The position numbers and the translations under genes were made by a program. A stretch of DNA of 44,947 bases, from the NCBI GenBank assembly GCA_052390415.1, contig JBQTGY010000062.1, positions 1 to 44,947 on the forward strand, written 5' to 3'. How positions within the stretch are numbered: the first letter of the stretch is position 1; each line of letters opens with the position of its first letter. This DNA comes from JANNWF01 sp052390415. Lineage in GTDB: Bacteria; Pseudomonadota; Gammaproteobacteria; Xanthomonadales; Xanthomonadaceae. Under the pieces are notes generated by a model, which saw only the letters and a list, made by a program, of their open reading frames with translations, was not told where the DNA came from and made no database searches. Below, in pieces: positions 16,003 to 24,841 of this stretch.

Positions 16003-17400
16003 CTACGGTGCCTTGGCAAAATCCCCCGCCAGCGCCTTGTAGACCGCCACCAACGCCGTCGCTTGATCCACCCGTGCTTGCAGGGCTTGCGATTGCAGAT
16101 CGAGCTGGCTGCGCTGCGCATCGAGTACGTCCAGATAGTTGGAGGCGCCGGCATCGAAGCGCAGTTGCGCGAGCCGAGCGGCTTCATCTGAAGCGTCTCG
16201 GGCGCTGCCCAATTCAACCGCGCCCTGATTGGCCGCGCGCAACGCTGCCAACGCGTTCTCGGTGTCTTCCAAGGCGCGCAGAACAGTCTCCTGATACAGC
16301 GCTCGCGCCGCATCGGCGCGTGCTTCGGCGGCATCGACGAATTGGCCGATGCGACCAAAATCGAGGAAGCGCCACGAAATCGAGGGACCAAAACTCCAGC
16401 GCTCAGCCGCGCCGCTACCGAGCTTGCCGAACTGTTGCGCAGTCCAGCCGTAGTCACCCAGCAAGGTAAGAATCGGAAAGTACTGCGCCTTCTCATAGCC
16501 GATGTCGGAGTAAGCGGCGGCGAGCTGGCGCTCGGCGCGGCGGATGTCCGGTCGCCGCAGCAGCCATTCCGCCGGGGTACCTATCGTCTGCAAGGCGGGC
16601 AGGGTAGGGAGCTGAGTTTCGGCATCGAGATGATTGCGAAGCTCGGCCATCGGCCATGCAGTGAGCACGGCGAGGCGCTGCTCTTGCCGCACTACCGCCG
16701 CTTGCGTCTGTGCCACGCTTGCCGCCAGCGAATGTGCCAGCACTTCTGCGCGCGCCACATCGAAGGCAGTGCCGCGGCCTGCGTTCATCAGGGTGTTCAG
16801 CATGTCCGCATTGGCGCGCAGATTGCCCAGTTGCTGTTGACCCAGCGCCAGCTGTTCGCGTGCGCCTAGCAGGGCAAACCAAGCTTGCGCGACTTCGGCG
16901 AGCACTGACAGGCGGACATCGGCCAGATCGGCGGCTTGTGCATCGACTTGCTGATATATCTCCTTCGACTGGTTGCGCAGACTGCCGAACAGGTCGATTT
17001 CCCAGCTGGCATCGAAACCGGCGCGGTAAGTGTCGATACGGCCCGCTTCTTCCGGCCCGAATGGATCCGAACCGCTTGCTTGACTGCGCTCGCCATCGGC
17101 ATTGGAGGTCACGGTCGGGAACAATGAGTACGGGCTCAGGCCCGCCAAGGCGCGCGTCTCTGCCAATCGCGCCGCCGCTTGCGCCACCGTCGTGTTGGCT
17201 TCGATGGCCCGATCCAACAGAGCATCGAGTTCATCACTGTCGAAGCTGCTCCAGAGCAGACGCGGAGTGTTCTCGGCGTGGGTGGATGGCTCGCTGCCCA
17301 CGGTCGCTTGCTCAAAACTCGTCGGCAATGCCGATTCGGGGCGGACGTAATCGGGTCCAACGGTGCAGCCTGCGAGCACCAAACCTACGAGGCCTGTCAT
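16003..17400 (-). CDS. RND efflux outer-membrane factor (NodT/OprM family lipoprotein)
   Basis: At about 465 residues from ATG 17400, this is the outer-membrane channel of the tripartite pump encoded by this operon. The NodT-type start is a lipobox LAGC followed by TVGPDYVRPE, and two repeated OEP domains follow (LDALLDRAIEANTTVAQAAA and DIRRAERQLAAAYSDIG). The start is uncertain. An ATG at 17652 overlaps the acrB stop (ATGA) but would put 84 odd residues before the lipobox, part of them read from a palindromic repeat. ATG 17400 gives a short signal without basic residues, and a non-ATG start in between would add RRFRGHK. The core assignment is firm. Confidence 0.9.
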   Translation of the reverse strand: MTGLVGLVLAGCTVGPDYVRPESALPTSFEQATVGSEPSTHAENTPRLLWSSFDSDELDALLDRAIEANTTVAQAAARLAETRALAGLSPYSLFPTVTSNADGERSQASGSDPFGPEEAGRIDTYRAGFDASWEIDLFGSLRNQSKEIYQQVDAQAADLADVRLSVLAEVAQAWFALLGAREQLALGQQQLGNLRANADMLNTLMNAGRGTAFDVARAEVLAHSLAASVAQTQAAVVRQEQRLAVLTAWPMAELRNHLDAETQLPTLPALQTIGTPAEWLLRRPDIRRAERQLAAAYSDIGYEKAQYFPILTLLGDYGWTAQQFGKLGSGAAERWSFGPSISWRFLDFGRIGQFVDAAEARADAARALYQETVLRALEDTENALAALRAANQGAVELGSARDASDEAARLAQLRFDAGASNYLDVLDAQRSQLDLQSQALQARVDQATALVAVYKALAGDFAKAP

Positions 17401-17537
17401 CCCCGCATAGACGCACTTATGTCCGCGGAAACGTCGATTGAAGATTCCGCTGACCAAGCGCAGTGACCAGTCCTTGACTGCAAGCATCAAAGCCCCCGCG
17501 AGGGCGGCGACCCAGCGCAGTGCGGCATTCCAGTCGC

Positions 17538-17597
17538 TGGATTCCCGCACCGCCGCAGGCGGGCCTGCCCTGAGCTTCTCGGAGGGCGGGAATGACT
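17538..17597. repeat. Interrupted ATTCCCGC/GCGGGAAT repeat in the acrB-OMF junction
   Basis: CTGGATTCCCGC (17537-17548) and GGCGGGAATGAC (17585-17596) are the two halves of the palindrome seen intact at 33396-33430, here separated by about 37 bp with its own inverted pieces. The element lies between the acrB stop codon and the outer-membrane factor lipobox and is readable as codons in the outer-membrane factor frame. Confidence 0.65.
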
Positions 17598-17644
17598 TTG
17601 TGGATTGACGGCGGCTTGGCGGCGGGCCAATGACGCCTCGGGGC

Positions 17645-20600
17645 TTACTCATGACCCACCTCCGCGACCTGCGCATCGCGAGCGCGTTGCTCGCGACGTT
17701 CCACCCAGCTGCGCAGGGCGACATAAAAGACCGGCGTAAAGAACAGTCCAAAAATGGTCACGCCAAGCATGCCGAAGAACACCGTGATGCCCATGACGTG
17801 GCGCACTTCGAAGCCGGCACCACTGGCGAACACCAGCGGAATCACACCGGCACAGAACGCGAAACTGGTCATCAAAATCGGTCGCAGGCGCAGTCGACAT
17901 GCCTCCAGCGCCGCGTCGATGATGCTCATTCCTTGATGCTCCAGATCGCGCGCGAACTCAACGATCAGGATGGCGTTCTTGCAGGCCAGACCCATCAGCA
18001 CGACAAATCCAATCTGGGTAAATATGTTGATATCCAGAAACGTCGGCGGCCCGGTGGGCGGGAAGAACATCAAAGACAATCCGTGCAGGAAGTTGATGGT
18101 CCAGATGCCGCCAATGGCCGACAACAGGCACAGCGGCACGATCAGAATGACCGACAAAGGCAGGGTCCAACTCTCGTATAGTGCCGCCAGAACCAGATAC
18201 ACCAACAGCACGCACAGCGGGAACACCAGCAGCGCGGTGTTGCCCTGATTGACCTGTTGATAGGTCAGCCCCGTCCACTCCAGTGCCATTCCGCGTGGCA
18301 ACACCTGCGCCGCCATCGCCTTGACCTGCTCCAGCGCTTCATTCGATGACAACAATGCCGGATTGATTGCCGCCGCCAGATCAGCAGCGGGGTAGTTGTT
18401 GTAGCGGATCACCGGGTCGGGTCCAAAACTCGGTTTGACATCGACCACGCTGCCCAGCAAGACCATCTCGCCGGCCTCATTGCGGACCCGCAAGTTGCCG
18501 ATGTCGGAAACGTCCGAGCGGAACTTGGCATCGGCCTGCGCATACACATTGTAGGTGCGGCCAAACATGTTGAAGTCGTTGACGTAGGCCGAGCCCAAGT
18601 ACACCTGCAGGGTGCCGTAGATGTCGGCCAGCGAAAGTCCCTGTTGTTTCGCCTTGGTGCGGTCGACGACGGCGTCCAGCTGCGGCACATTGGGCTGGAA
18701 CGAGCTGAAAGTGCCGGTAGGATCGAATCCCGGAGCGTTGCGAATGGCGCCGATCATGGCCTGGGTCTGGTTGTTCAACTCGGCAAACCCAATATCGCCG
18801 CGATCCTGCACATACATCTCGATGCCGGTGGCATTGCCCAAGCCCAGCACCGGCGGTGGCAACAACGCAAACGCCAGTCCCTCCTTGATCTGGCTGAAAC
18901 CGATGTTGAGGTTCATCGCGATTTCGGAAGCCGGAATGTCGCGCTCGGACTGCGGCGTTATGCCGACGAACATCACGCCGACGTTCGGCGTGGCGACAAA
19001 GTGGATCGCGTTCAGACCCGGAAACTGCACCGCACTCGCCACACCCGGCGTTGCCATTGCGATCTCGCCCATCTTGCGCATCACCACGTCAGTGCGATCA
19101 ATGGTCGCGCCGTCGGGCAATTGCAGGATCGCGAACAGGTATTGTTTGTCCTGTGTGGGGATGTAACTGCCCGGGACTGCGCGGAAGCCGAGTACGGTAA
19201 CGAAGAGCAACAGACCGTAAATGACCAACATGCGTGGCGTGCGCGCCACCGTGCGTCCGATCCGACTGGTGTAGTTGTTGGCGCCGCGTTTGAACACGCG
19301 ATTGAAGCGCGTAAAAAAGCCGCCGAAGATGCGCTCGATGCCCCGGCCGAGCGCGTCCTTTTTGGCGCCATGCGGTTGCAACAGCACCGCAGCCAGCGCC
19401 GGCGACAGGGTCAGCGAGTTGAATGCGGAAATCAGCACCGACACCGCAATCGTGACCGCGAATTGTTTGTAGAACTCGCCGGTGACGCCGGGAATGAAGG
19501 CCATCGGTACAAACACCGACGCCAACACCAGAGAAATGGCGACAATCGGTCCCGAGACCTCCTGCATCGCCTTGTGCGCCGCCGCCAGCGGCGTCAAACC
19601 TGCTTCGATATGGCGCTCCACGTTTTCCACCACGACGATGGCGTCATCCACCACGATGCCGATGGCCAGCACCAGTCCGAACAGGGTCAGCACATTGACC
19701 GAATAGCCCAACAGCCACAGCACCGCAAAGGTGCCGATGATCGACACGGGCACCGCCAACAGCGGAATCAATGACGCACGCCAGGTCTGCAAGAACACCA
19801 CCACCACCAGCACCACCAGGGCGATCGCTTCCAGCAGCGTGGTGATCACGGACTGGATGGATTCCTGCACGAAGACCGTCGGGTCATACATCACCGACCA
19901 CTCCACGCCTTGCGGAAAGGTCGGTGCCAGTTCGGCCATCTTGGCGCGCACCGCTTGCGACAATGCGATGGAATTGGCGCCGGGAGCCTCGAAGATCACG
20001 ATGGCGGCGGCGTCTTCGTTGTTGAGCAAGGAACGCAACGCATACGACGACGATCCCAACTCGATACGAGCGACGTCCTTGAGGCGAGTCAACGCGCCGT
20101 TTTCAGTTTTCAGCACGATGTCGCCGAATGCCTCCGGCGTGTCCAGGCGACCTTGTGCATTGACCGCGAGCTGCAACACCGTGCCGTCGACACTCGGCGG
20201 CCCACCGATGCTGCCTGCCGAGACTTGAATGTTCTGCTCGCGGATGGCGTTGACGATGTCGTTCGCGGTCAGGCCACGCGCTGCCGCCTGCTCCGGATCA
20301 ATCCACACACGCATCGCGTAATTGCCGGCACCAAAGGCAATCGCTTGCCCGACACCGTCGAGGCGCGCCAATTCGTCGCGGACGCGCAGGTTGGCGTAAT
20401 TGGCCAGATACAGACCGTCGTAGCTGCCATCGGGCGAGGCCAGATGCACCACCATGGTCAGATTGGGTGAGGACTTGACCGTGGTCACGCCGAGCGCGCG
20501 CACCGCCTCGGGCAAACGCGGCAAGGCTTGCGCGACACGGTTCTGCACCTGCACCGCCGCGAGGTCGATGTTGGTGCCACCCTTGAAGGTGACCGCCAGG

Positions 20601-20881
20601 CTCATCGAACCATCCGAGCCCGAGGTTGACTTCATGTAGATCATGCCTTCGACGCCGTTGATCGCTTCCTCGATGGGCGCGGCAACCGTCTCGGCAATCG
20701 TGGTCGGATTGGCGCCGGGATACAGTGCGGTCACTTGCACGGTCGGCGGCACCACGTTCGGATATTCGCTGATCGGCAAACTGGGAATCGCGATCAGGCC
20801 GGCGACCACGATCAGTATCGACAGTACCGATGCGAGGATGGGCCGGTCGATGAAGACGCGAGAGATGTCCGTGCTGGCCAT
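17645..20881 (-). CDS. RND multidrug efflux inner-membrane transporter (HAE1, AcrB-type)
   Basis: At 1,078 residues this is a full-length HAE1 pump (E. coli AcrB has 1,049). It starts MASTDISRVFIDRPILASVL, has the paired Asp of TM4 in GIVVDDAIVVVENVERH and the TM10 Lys in GLACKNAILIVEF, the proton relay of this family. Two large periplasmic loops and 12 helices are as expected. It exports drugs, dyes or detergents from the periplasm through the outer-membrane factor, driven by protons. The in-frame codon at 20887 is TTG, so ATG 20881, six bases after the acrA stop, is taken as the start. Confidence 0.96.
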   Translation of the reverse strand: MASTDISRVFIDRPILASVLSILIVVAGLIAIPSLPISEYPNVVPPTVQVTALYPGANPTTIAETVAAPIEEAINGVEGMIYMKSTSGSDGSMSLAVTFKGGTNIDLAAVQVQNRVAQALPRLPEAVRALGVTTVKSSPNLTMVVHLASPDGSYDGLYLANYANLRVRDELARLDGVGQAIAFGAGNYAMRVWIDPEQAAARGLTANDIVNAIREQNIQVSAGSIGGPPSVDGTVLQLAVNAQGRLDTPEAFGDIVLKTENGALTRLKDVARIELGSSSYALRSLLNNEDAAAIVIFEAPGANSIALSQAVRAKMAELAPTFPQGVEWSVMYDPTVFVQESIQSVITTLLEAIALVVLVVVVFLQTWRASLIPLLAVPVSIIGTFAVLWLLGYSVNVLTLFGLVLAIGIVVDDAIVVVENVERHIEAGLTPLAAAHKAMQEVSGPIVAISLVLASVFVPMAFIPGVTGEFYKQFAVTIAVSVLISAFNSLTLSPALAAVLLQPHGAKKDALGRGIERIFGGFFTRFNRVFKRGANNYTSRIGRTVARTPRMLVIYGLLLFVTVLGFRAVPGSYIPTQDKQYLFAILQLPDGATIDRTDVVMRKMGEIAMATPGVASAVQFPGLNAIHFVATPNVGVMFVGITPQSERDIPASEIAMNLNIGFSQIKEGLAFALLPPPVLGLGNATGIEMYVQDRGDIGFAELNNQTQAMIGAIRNAPGFDPTGTFSSFQPNVPQLDAVVDRTKAKQQGLSLADIYGTLQVYLGSAYVNDFNMFGRTYNVYAQADAKFRSDVSDIGNLRVRNEAGEMVLLGSVVDVKPSFGPDPVIRYNNYPAADLAAAINPALLSSNEALEQVKAMAAQVLPRGMALEWTGLTYQQVNQGNTALLVFPLCVLLVYLVLAALYESWTLPLSVILIVPLCLLSAIGGIWTINFLHGLSLMFFPPTGPPTFLDINIFTQIGFVVLMGLACKNAILIVEFARDLEHQGMSIIDAALEACRLRLRPILMTSFAFCAGVIPLVFASGAGFEVRHVMGITVFFGMLGVTIFGLFFTPVFYVALRSWVERREQRARDAQVAEVGHE

Positions 20882-20887
20882 GCGCAA

Positions 20888-22105
20888 TCAGCCCTGCGAC
20901 GGCGCAGAAGCTGCGGGCGTGGCAGCGGGCGGAGCGAAGTTGGGCTGATCCATCGGCACCATCACCGGAACTACCGGCTGACCGGGAAAGAAGATCTTGC
21001 GGGTGCCATTGACGATCACCTGATCGTTGACATCCAGACCCGACTCAACCACGCGCAGACCGTCCACCAACGGCCCCAGCTTGATATCCCGACGCTGCGC
21101 CGCATTGCCTTCACCGATGACGTAGACATAGCGCCGGTCCTGATCGGTGACCAGCGCCTGTTCGTGAATCAACAACGCATCTTCCCGGGTGGCGCCGAGC
21201 AATCGCACGCGGGCAAACAGCCCTGGCGTGAATACACCCTTGGGATTGGCCAACAGTGCGCGGGCGCGGATGGTGCCGGTGGCCGGATTCAGCGCGTTGT
21301 CGATGAAGACGATTTCGCCCTTGTATGGATAGCCTTCATCGCTGGACAATCCCACCTCCACCGCGGTGCTGTGTTCGCGTGGACTCTCCCATTCGCCGCG
21401 CCGAATCATGCCCTGATAGCGCAGATAGGCGTTCTCGTCACCGTCAAAGCCGACGTAGACAGGATCCAGCGATACAAGGGTGGTCAGCAGTGTGGTGTCC
21501 GGTGCCACCAGATTTCCCGCACTGATCAGTTCGGCGCCGATGCGGCCCGCGATCGGCGCGGTGATACGGGTATAGCTCAGGCTCAGCTCAGCCTGTTCGA
21601 GTCGGGCGCGCGCCGCCAGATGATCGGCCTCGGCTTGCTTCAGTTCGCCCCGCCGGCCCTCCAGCTCACCTTGCGAGACGGCTTTGGCAGCAATCAACTT
21701 GTCGCTGCGGGCGAGTTCGTCCTTGGCCAGCTGCATCCTCGATGCGGCGCGGGCAACATCAGCGCGAGCACTCGCCACCGCAGCGCGAAACTCACGGTCA
21801 TCGATGGTGAACAGCAGATCGCCCTTGGCGACCGTGGTGCCTTCGGCAAAGTCGACACTCTGCAAGTAGCCGCCGACGCGCGGCCGAATCTCGACCGAAT
21901 CGATGGCCTCGATGCGGCCACTGTATTCATCCCACTCGGTGACGGACTTTTGTACCGGTGTCGCCACACTGACCTCGGATGGCGGGAACTGCTGGTCGCC
22001 ACCTCCGCCCCCGTCGCTGCATGCGATCAGCATGCCTGCGGTGGCCAAAAGCACAGCCCATTGGACAGTGCGAAGGGTGTTACGACCGAACGGGTAAATG
22101 CTCAT
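20888..22105 (-). CDS. RND efflux periplasmic adaptor (AcrA-type lipoprotein)
   Basis: This 405-residue membrane-fusion protein has a signal ending in the lipobox LIAC (26-29), then a Gly-rich linker. The biotinyl/lipoyl halves (RPRVGGYLQSVDFAEGTTVAKGD and later APIAGRIGAELISAGNLV) flank an alpha-hairpin (SRMQLAKDELARSDKLIAAKAVSQGEL). It bridges the pump and channel in the periplasm. The start MSIYPF at 22105 puts the lipobox at the right place; the longer reading is not signal-like. It follows tetR by 75 nt on the same strand and directly precedes acrB. Confidence 0.94.
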   Translation of the reverse strand: MSIYPFGRNTLRTVQWAVLLATAGMLIACSDGGGGGDQQFPPSEVSVATPVQKSVTEWDEYSGRIEAIDSVEIRPRVGGYLQSVDFAEGTTVAKGDLLFTIDDREFRAAVASARADVARAASRMQLAKDELARSDKLIAAKAVSQGELEGRRGELKQAEADHLAARARLEQAELSLSYTRITAPIAGRIGAELISAGNLVAPDTTLLTTLVSLDPVYVGFDGDENAYLRYQGMIRRGEWESPREHSTAVEVGLSSDEGYPYKGEIVFIDNALNPATGTIRARALLANPKGVFTPGLFARVRLLGATREDALLIHEQALVTDQDRRYVYVIGEGNAAQRRDIKLGPLVDGLRVVESGLDVNDQVIVNGTRKIFFPGQPVVPVMVPMDQPNFAPPAATPAASAPSQG

Positions 22106-22180
22106 GGTGGCCTTGCAAGCGGTCAAGATTTCAAAAAAAGGGTGATGGGTGACGCCGGCGGCAAACACTGCGCTCTGGGC

Positions 22181-22738
22181 TCAGCTGGGCGTTTGAACCC
22201 ATTCACGCGCCAGCTTTTCCAGCAGCGTTACCAGTTTGGTGCGCGCCTCTGCGGGCAGGTGGTTGAACTGGAAAACGTCGTCCCAGAACATGCCCAGCGC
22301 GGCCATTCGCAGTAGATACGCGCGCACCGAAGGCTCGTCCCAAGTCTCGTGGGCAAAACGCTGGCGAATTTCTTCGCGGCAACTTTCCAACAGTTCGGGC
22401 TGATGCACGGCCGCGCTCAACATTCCAGCCACGAAGCGCTGTCGATCCACGTCCTGGATGGTGTGCGAGCGAATGAAGCCGAGCAATTCGCAGGTCTGCG
22501 GACATGGCTCGTCGGCCGGCATCAACTCCGCCTCGCTCGACTTCCACTGCGCCACATCCTGATCTAGCAAGCCCCGCAGCAGTGCGTCCTTGGTCGGGAA
22601 GTGATAGGTGATTCCGCCGCGGGTGACACCGCTGACATTGGACAGTTCATCAAACGTGAGCGCACCCGCACCGCGGGTCGCGACGATGTCACGAGCGGCT
22701 TGCAGAATGCGGAGTTTGGCGCGCGGCGGTCGAGTCAT
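22181..22738 (-). CDS. TetR-family repressor of the RND operon
   Basis: This 185-residue regulator has an N-terminal TetR helix-turn-helix (RILQAARDIVATRGAGALTF ... VSGVTRGGITYHFPTKDALL, about residues 9-55) and a ligand-binding C-terminal domain of low similarity to known members. It is the first gene of tetR-acrA-acrB-OMF, all on the minus strand. A perfect 16-bp palindrome starting 15 nt upstream of the ATG is its likely operator, so it probably represses itself and the pump until a substrate binds. The start MTRPPRAK at 22738 is chosen over an upstream Met because it fits between the -10 and the family start. Confidence 0.93.
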   Translation of the reverse strand: MTRPPRAKLRILQAARDIVATRGAGALTFDELSNVSGVTRGGITYHFPTKDALLRGLLDQDVAQWKSSEAELMPADEPCPQTCELLGFIRSHTIQDVDRQRFVAGMLSAAVHQPELLESCREEIRQRFAHETWDEPSVRAYLLRMAALGMFWDDVFQFNHLPAEARTKLVTLLEKLAREWVQTPS

Positions 22739-22748
22739 GGGGCGCAAG

Positions 22749-22768
22749 TCTATACAGAACGTTCTGTA
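22749..22768 (-). promoter_or_regulatory. TetR operator (16-bp palindrome) overlapping a -10 box
   Basis: TACAGAACGTTCTGTA (22753-22768) is a perfect 16-bp palindrome. On the minus strand a -10-like TATAGA (22749-22754) overlaps its downstream edge; no convincing -35 is visible. The operator lies 15 nt before the tetR ATG, the position expected for autorepression. The -10 ends 10 nt before the ATG, so the transcript would have almost no leader. Confidence 0.75.
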
Positions 22769-23084
22769 AAGAAAAGAGGGCCGAGGGTTGCTTTTGCAGG
22801 AGCCTCCTGCACGCCGTTGCCGTTCCGCTGTTGCAGAGCGAACGTGGCTGTTTGCGAAATCCTGGAGAGCAACATCGTCAACGCGGATGCGCAGAGGGCG
22901 CCGAGGTTCTCGGAGAAAAGCGTTCCTCCGCGTTCCTCTGCGCTTCTCCGCGCCTCCGCGTTGAGGCTTCGCTCTGGATGTTTGATGGAAGCGGCGGGTC
23001 CCTCAAAAGCCGGCACAAGCCAAGCCGGGCCACCTGCAACGCTCTGCCTTATCATTCGCGGCTCAATCGAACTGGATGTTCCCC
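22769..23084. other. Non-coding spacer tetR-prpC
   Basis: The 316-bp divergent spacer holds a repeat at about 22880-22970 (next entry), a C-rich stretch and a TATCAT hexamer (23050-23055) upstream of prpC that could be a -10, with no matching -35. No gene is supported here. Confidence 0.5.
22880..22970. repeat. Imperfect repeat rich in CGCGGAG / CTCCGCG units
   Basis: Multiple short units (CTCCGCG, CCTCTGCG, CTTCTCCGCG, and GCAGAGG on the same strand) form an imperfect foldback of about 90 bp. It matches a common dispersed type in related genomes (recollection). It lies within the tetR-prpC intergenic DNA. Confidence 0.55.
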
Positions 23085-24239
23085 ATGAGCGAAGCCGCCG
23101 CCAGCCTGCCAAAGGCCAAAAAATCTGTCGCCCTGTCAGGCACCGTCGCTGGCAATACCGCGCTATGTACCGTCGGGCGTACCGGCAATGACTTGGCTTA
23201 CCGCGGTTACGACATCAAGGACCTGGCGCAGGGCGCGAGCTTCGAGGAAGTCGCGCACTTGCTGGTACATCAATCCCTGCCAACGCACGACCAATTGGTT
23301 GCCTATCAGCGCAAGTTGAAGCGCCTGCGCGGCTTGCCCGCGCTGGTGCAGGACGCGCTGGAGTTGATCCCGGCCAACGCGCATCCGATGGATGTGATGC
23401 GCACGGGTTGCTCGATGCTGGGCGCGGTGTTGCCAGAGCGCGATGGTTTTCCGCAGCACGAAGCGCGCGACATCGCCGACCGGCTGATGGCGAGCTTTGG
23501 CTCCATGCTGCTGTACTGGTGGCATTTCACCCGCAATGGTCGCCGCATCGAAGTGGAGACCGATGACGACACCATCGCTGGGCATTTTCTGCATCTGTTG
23601 CACGGCATGCCGGCCAGCGCGGCGCATGTTCGTGCATTGGATCAATCGCTGATTCTTTACGCCGAGCACGAGTTCAACGCGAGCACGTTCACCGCGCGGG
23701 TAATCGCCGGAACGGGTTCCGACATGCACTCCTGCGTCGCCGGTGCGATCGGCGCCTTGCGCGGCCCCAAACATGGTGGTGCCAACGAAGTCGCGATGGA
23801 GATCATATCGCGCTACAGCAGCGCCGATGCCGCCGAAGCCGATATCCGCGCGCGTGTCGCCGCCAAGGAAATCATCATCGGCTTTGGCCATCCGGTGTAC
23901 ACGATCAGCGACCCGCGCAACGCCATCATCAAGGCCATCTCGCGTGAGCTGTGCGAGACCGGTGGCAATCGCAATCTGTTCGAAGTCAGCGAGCGCATCG
24001 AGTCATTGATGGCCGAGCTGAAGAACATGTTCCCGAACCTGGACTGGTTCAGCGCATCCAGCTATCACATGCTCGGTGTGCCCACCGCGATGTTCACCCC
24101 GCTGTTCGTGATCTCGCGGACATCGGGCTGGACCGCGCACGTGATCGAACAACGCGCCGACGGCAAGATCATCCGTCCCAGCGCCAACTACATCGGGCCT
24201 CAGGATCGCGAGTTCGTTCCGATCGTGCAGCGCGGCTGA
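23085..24239 (+). CDS. prpC: 2-methylcitrate synthase
   Basis: This citrate-synthase-family enzyme of about 384 residues joins propionyl-CoA and oxaloacetate. Family motifs are HEFNASTFTARVIAGTGSD, GPKHGGANE (substrate-binding His), GFGHPVYTISDPR and the C-terminal RTSGWTAHVIEQR. The short N-terminus without the extra citrate-synthase type II domain and the overall sequence are PrpC-like. The start MSEAAASLPKAKK (23085) is used; an ATG 9 nt upstream is also in frame. acnD, prpF and prpR are not in the window. mdh supplies oxaloacetate from the same region. Confidence 0.93.
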   Translation: MSEAAASLPKAKKSVALSGTVAGNTALCTVGRTGNDLAYRGYDIKDLAQGASFEEVAHLLVHQSLPTHDQLVAYQRKLKRLRGLPALVQDALELIPANAHPMDVMRTGCSMLGAVLPERDGFPQHEARDIADRLMASFGSMLLYWWHFTRNGRRIEVETDDDTIAGHFLHLLHGMPASAAHVRALDQSLILYAEHEFNASTFTARVIAGTGSDMHSCVAGAIGALRGPKHGGANEVAMEIISRYSSADAAEADIRARVAAKEIIIGFGHPVYTISDPRNAIIKAISRELCETGGNRNLFEVSERIESLMAELKNMFPNLDWFSASSYHMLGVPTAMFTPLFVISRTSGWTAHVIEQRADGKIIRPSANYIGPQDREFVPIVQRG

Positions 24240-24250
24240 TCGCCCACAGC

Positions 24251-24390
24251 AGGGCGCAATCGCCGCAGGGCATTGCACCAAGGCCAGTGCGTCGACGCGG
24301 AGAATCAATCGAAGTCGACCATGTTTGGGCGTGCTCTGCCTTCGTTGCCGATACGCCGAACGCCGCAAAACCCTGCGGTTATTGCGCCCT
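24251..24390. repeat. MITE-like element with 20-bp terminal inverted repeats
   Basis: AGGGCGCAATCGCCGCAGGG (24251-24270) is matched in inverted orientation at 24371-24390 with 18 of 20 positions identical, separated by 100 bp. The left end also folds on itself (GGGCGCAAT/ATTGCACC). The element occupies the whole gap between prpC and the SleB-like gene. No transposase is present, so it is either a nonautonomous element or a paired REP. Confidence 0.7.
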
Positions 24391-24397
24391 AAAATGC

Positions 24398-24841
24398 CTA
24401 CAACCGCGTGACGTTGTAAAACGTGTGGTCGCCGATCTGGGCGACCGGCGTTCCGCGTGCCCATACCGGATTCGCGCGCGCCAACACGACAAAGGAATCC
24501 GCGCCCGGCACCAACAACTGCCGACGATCATGCGGACGCTGCCACTCGCGTTGCGTATGCATCGCGATCTGCATCGCACGATGCCAGGCCTTCACGTTGT
24601 CCACCTCGTAATCGGCGGGCATCAACGTCGGCGCAAATTGTTTGGGTGCCATTACCACCGCACACATGTTGTCACCCCAGCGGCCACTCTCCAATCGCCG
24701 CAACGCCACTTCCGCGACGGCCTGCTGGCCCAGCGACGATTGATTGCGGGCTTCAAGATATACGGTGGTTGCCAGACACAGATCATCGGCAACCGGTGGC
24801 GGCAGCAGGCTGCTCAACCACAACAACAACGATAGTTTCAT
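24398..24841 (-). CDS. SleB-type cell-wall hydrolase (secreted)
   Basis: This 147-residue protein has a probable signal at residues 1-18 and the hydrolase-2 (SleB) domain: YLEARNQSSLGQQAVAEVAL with the likely catalytic Glu30, then QFAPTLMPADYEVDN and AWHRAMQIA. It would cleave peptidoglycan in the periplasm. SleB-like enzymes also occur in phages, but no phage gene is nearby. The Shine-Dalgarno AAGGAG lies about 8 nt before the ATG. The 3' end lies 7 nt from the inverted-repeat element upstream of prpC. Confidence 0.85.
   Translation of the reverse strand: MKLSLLLWLSSLLPPPVADDLCLATTVYLEARNQSSLGQQAVAEVALRRLESGRWGDNMCAVVMAPKQFAPTLMPADYEVDNVKAWHRAMQIAMHTQREWQRPHDRRQLLVPGADSFVVLARANPVWARGTPVAQIGDHTFYNVTRL

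Noticed and set aside
18644..22315. Long open frames antisense to acrB and acrA (376 and 526 codons)
   Set aside because: They lie exactly opposite well-supported genes, lack domains and show the reversed codon pattern expected from GC-rich coding DNA.
24398..24841. SleB-type hydrolase as a prophage lysis gene
   Set aside because: No holin, capsid, tail or integrase genes are nearby, and a chromosomal secreted hydrolase with its own signal is more likely.
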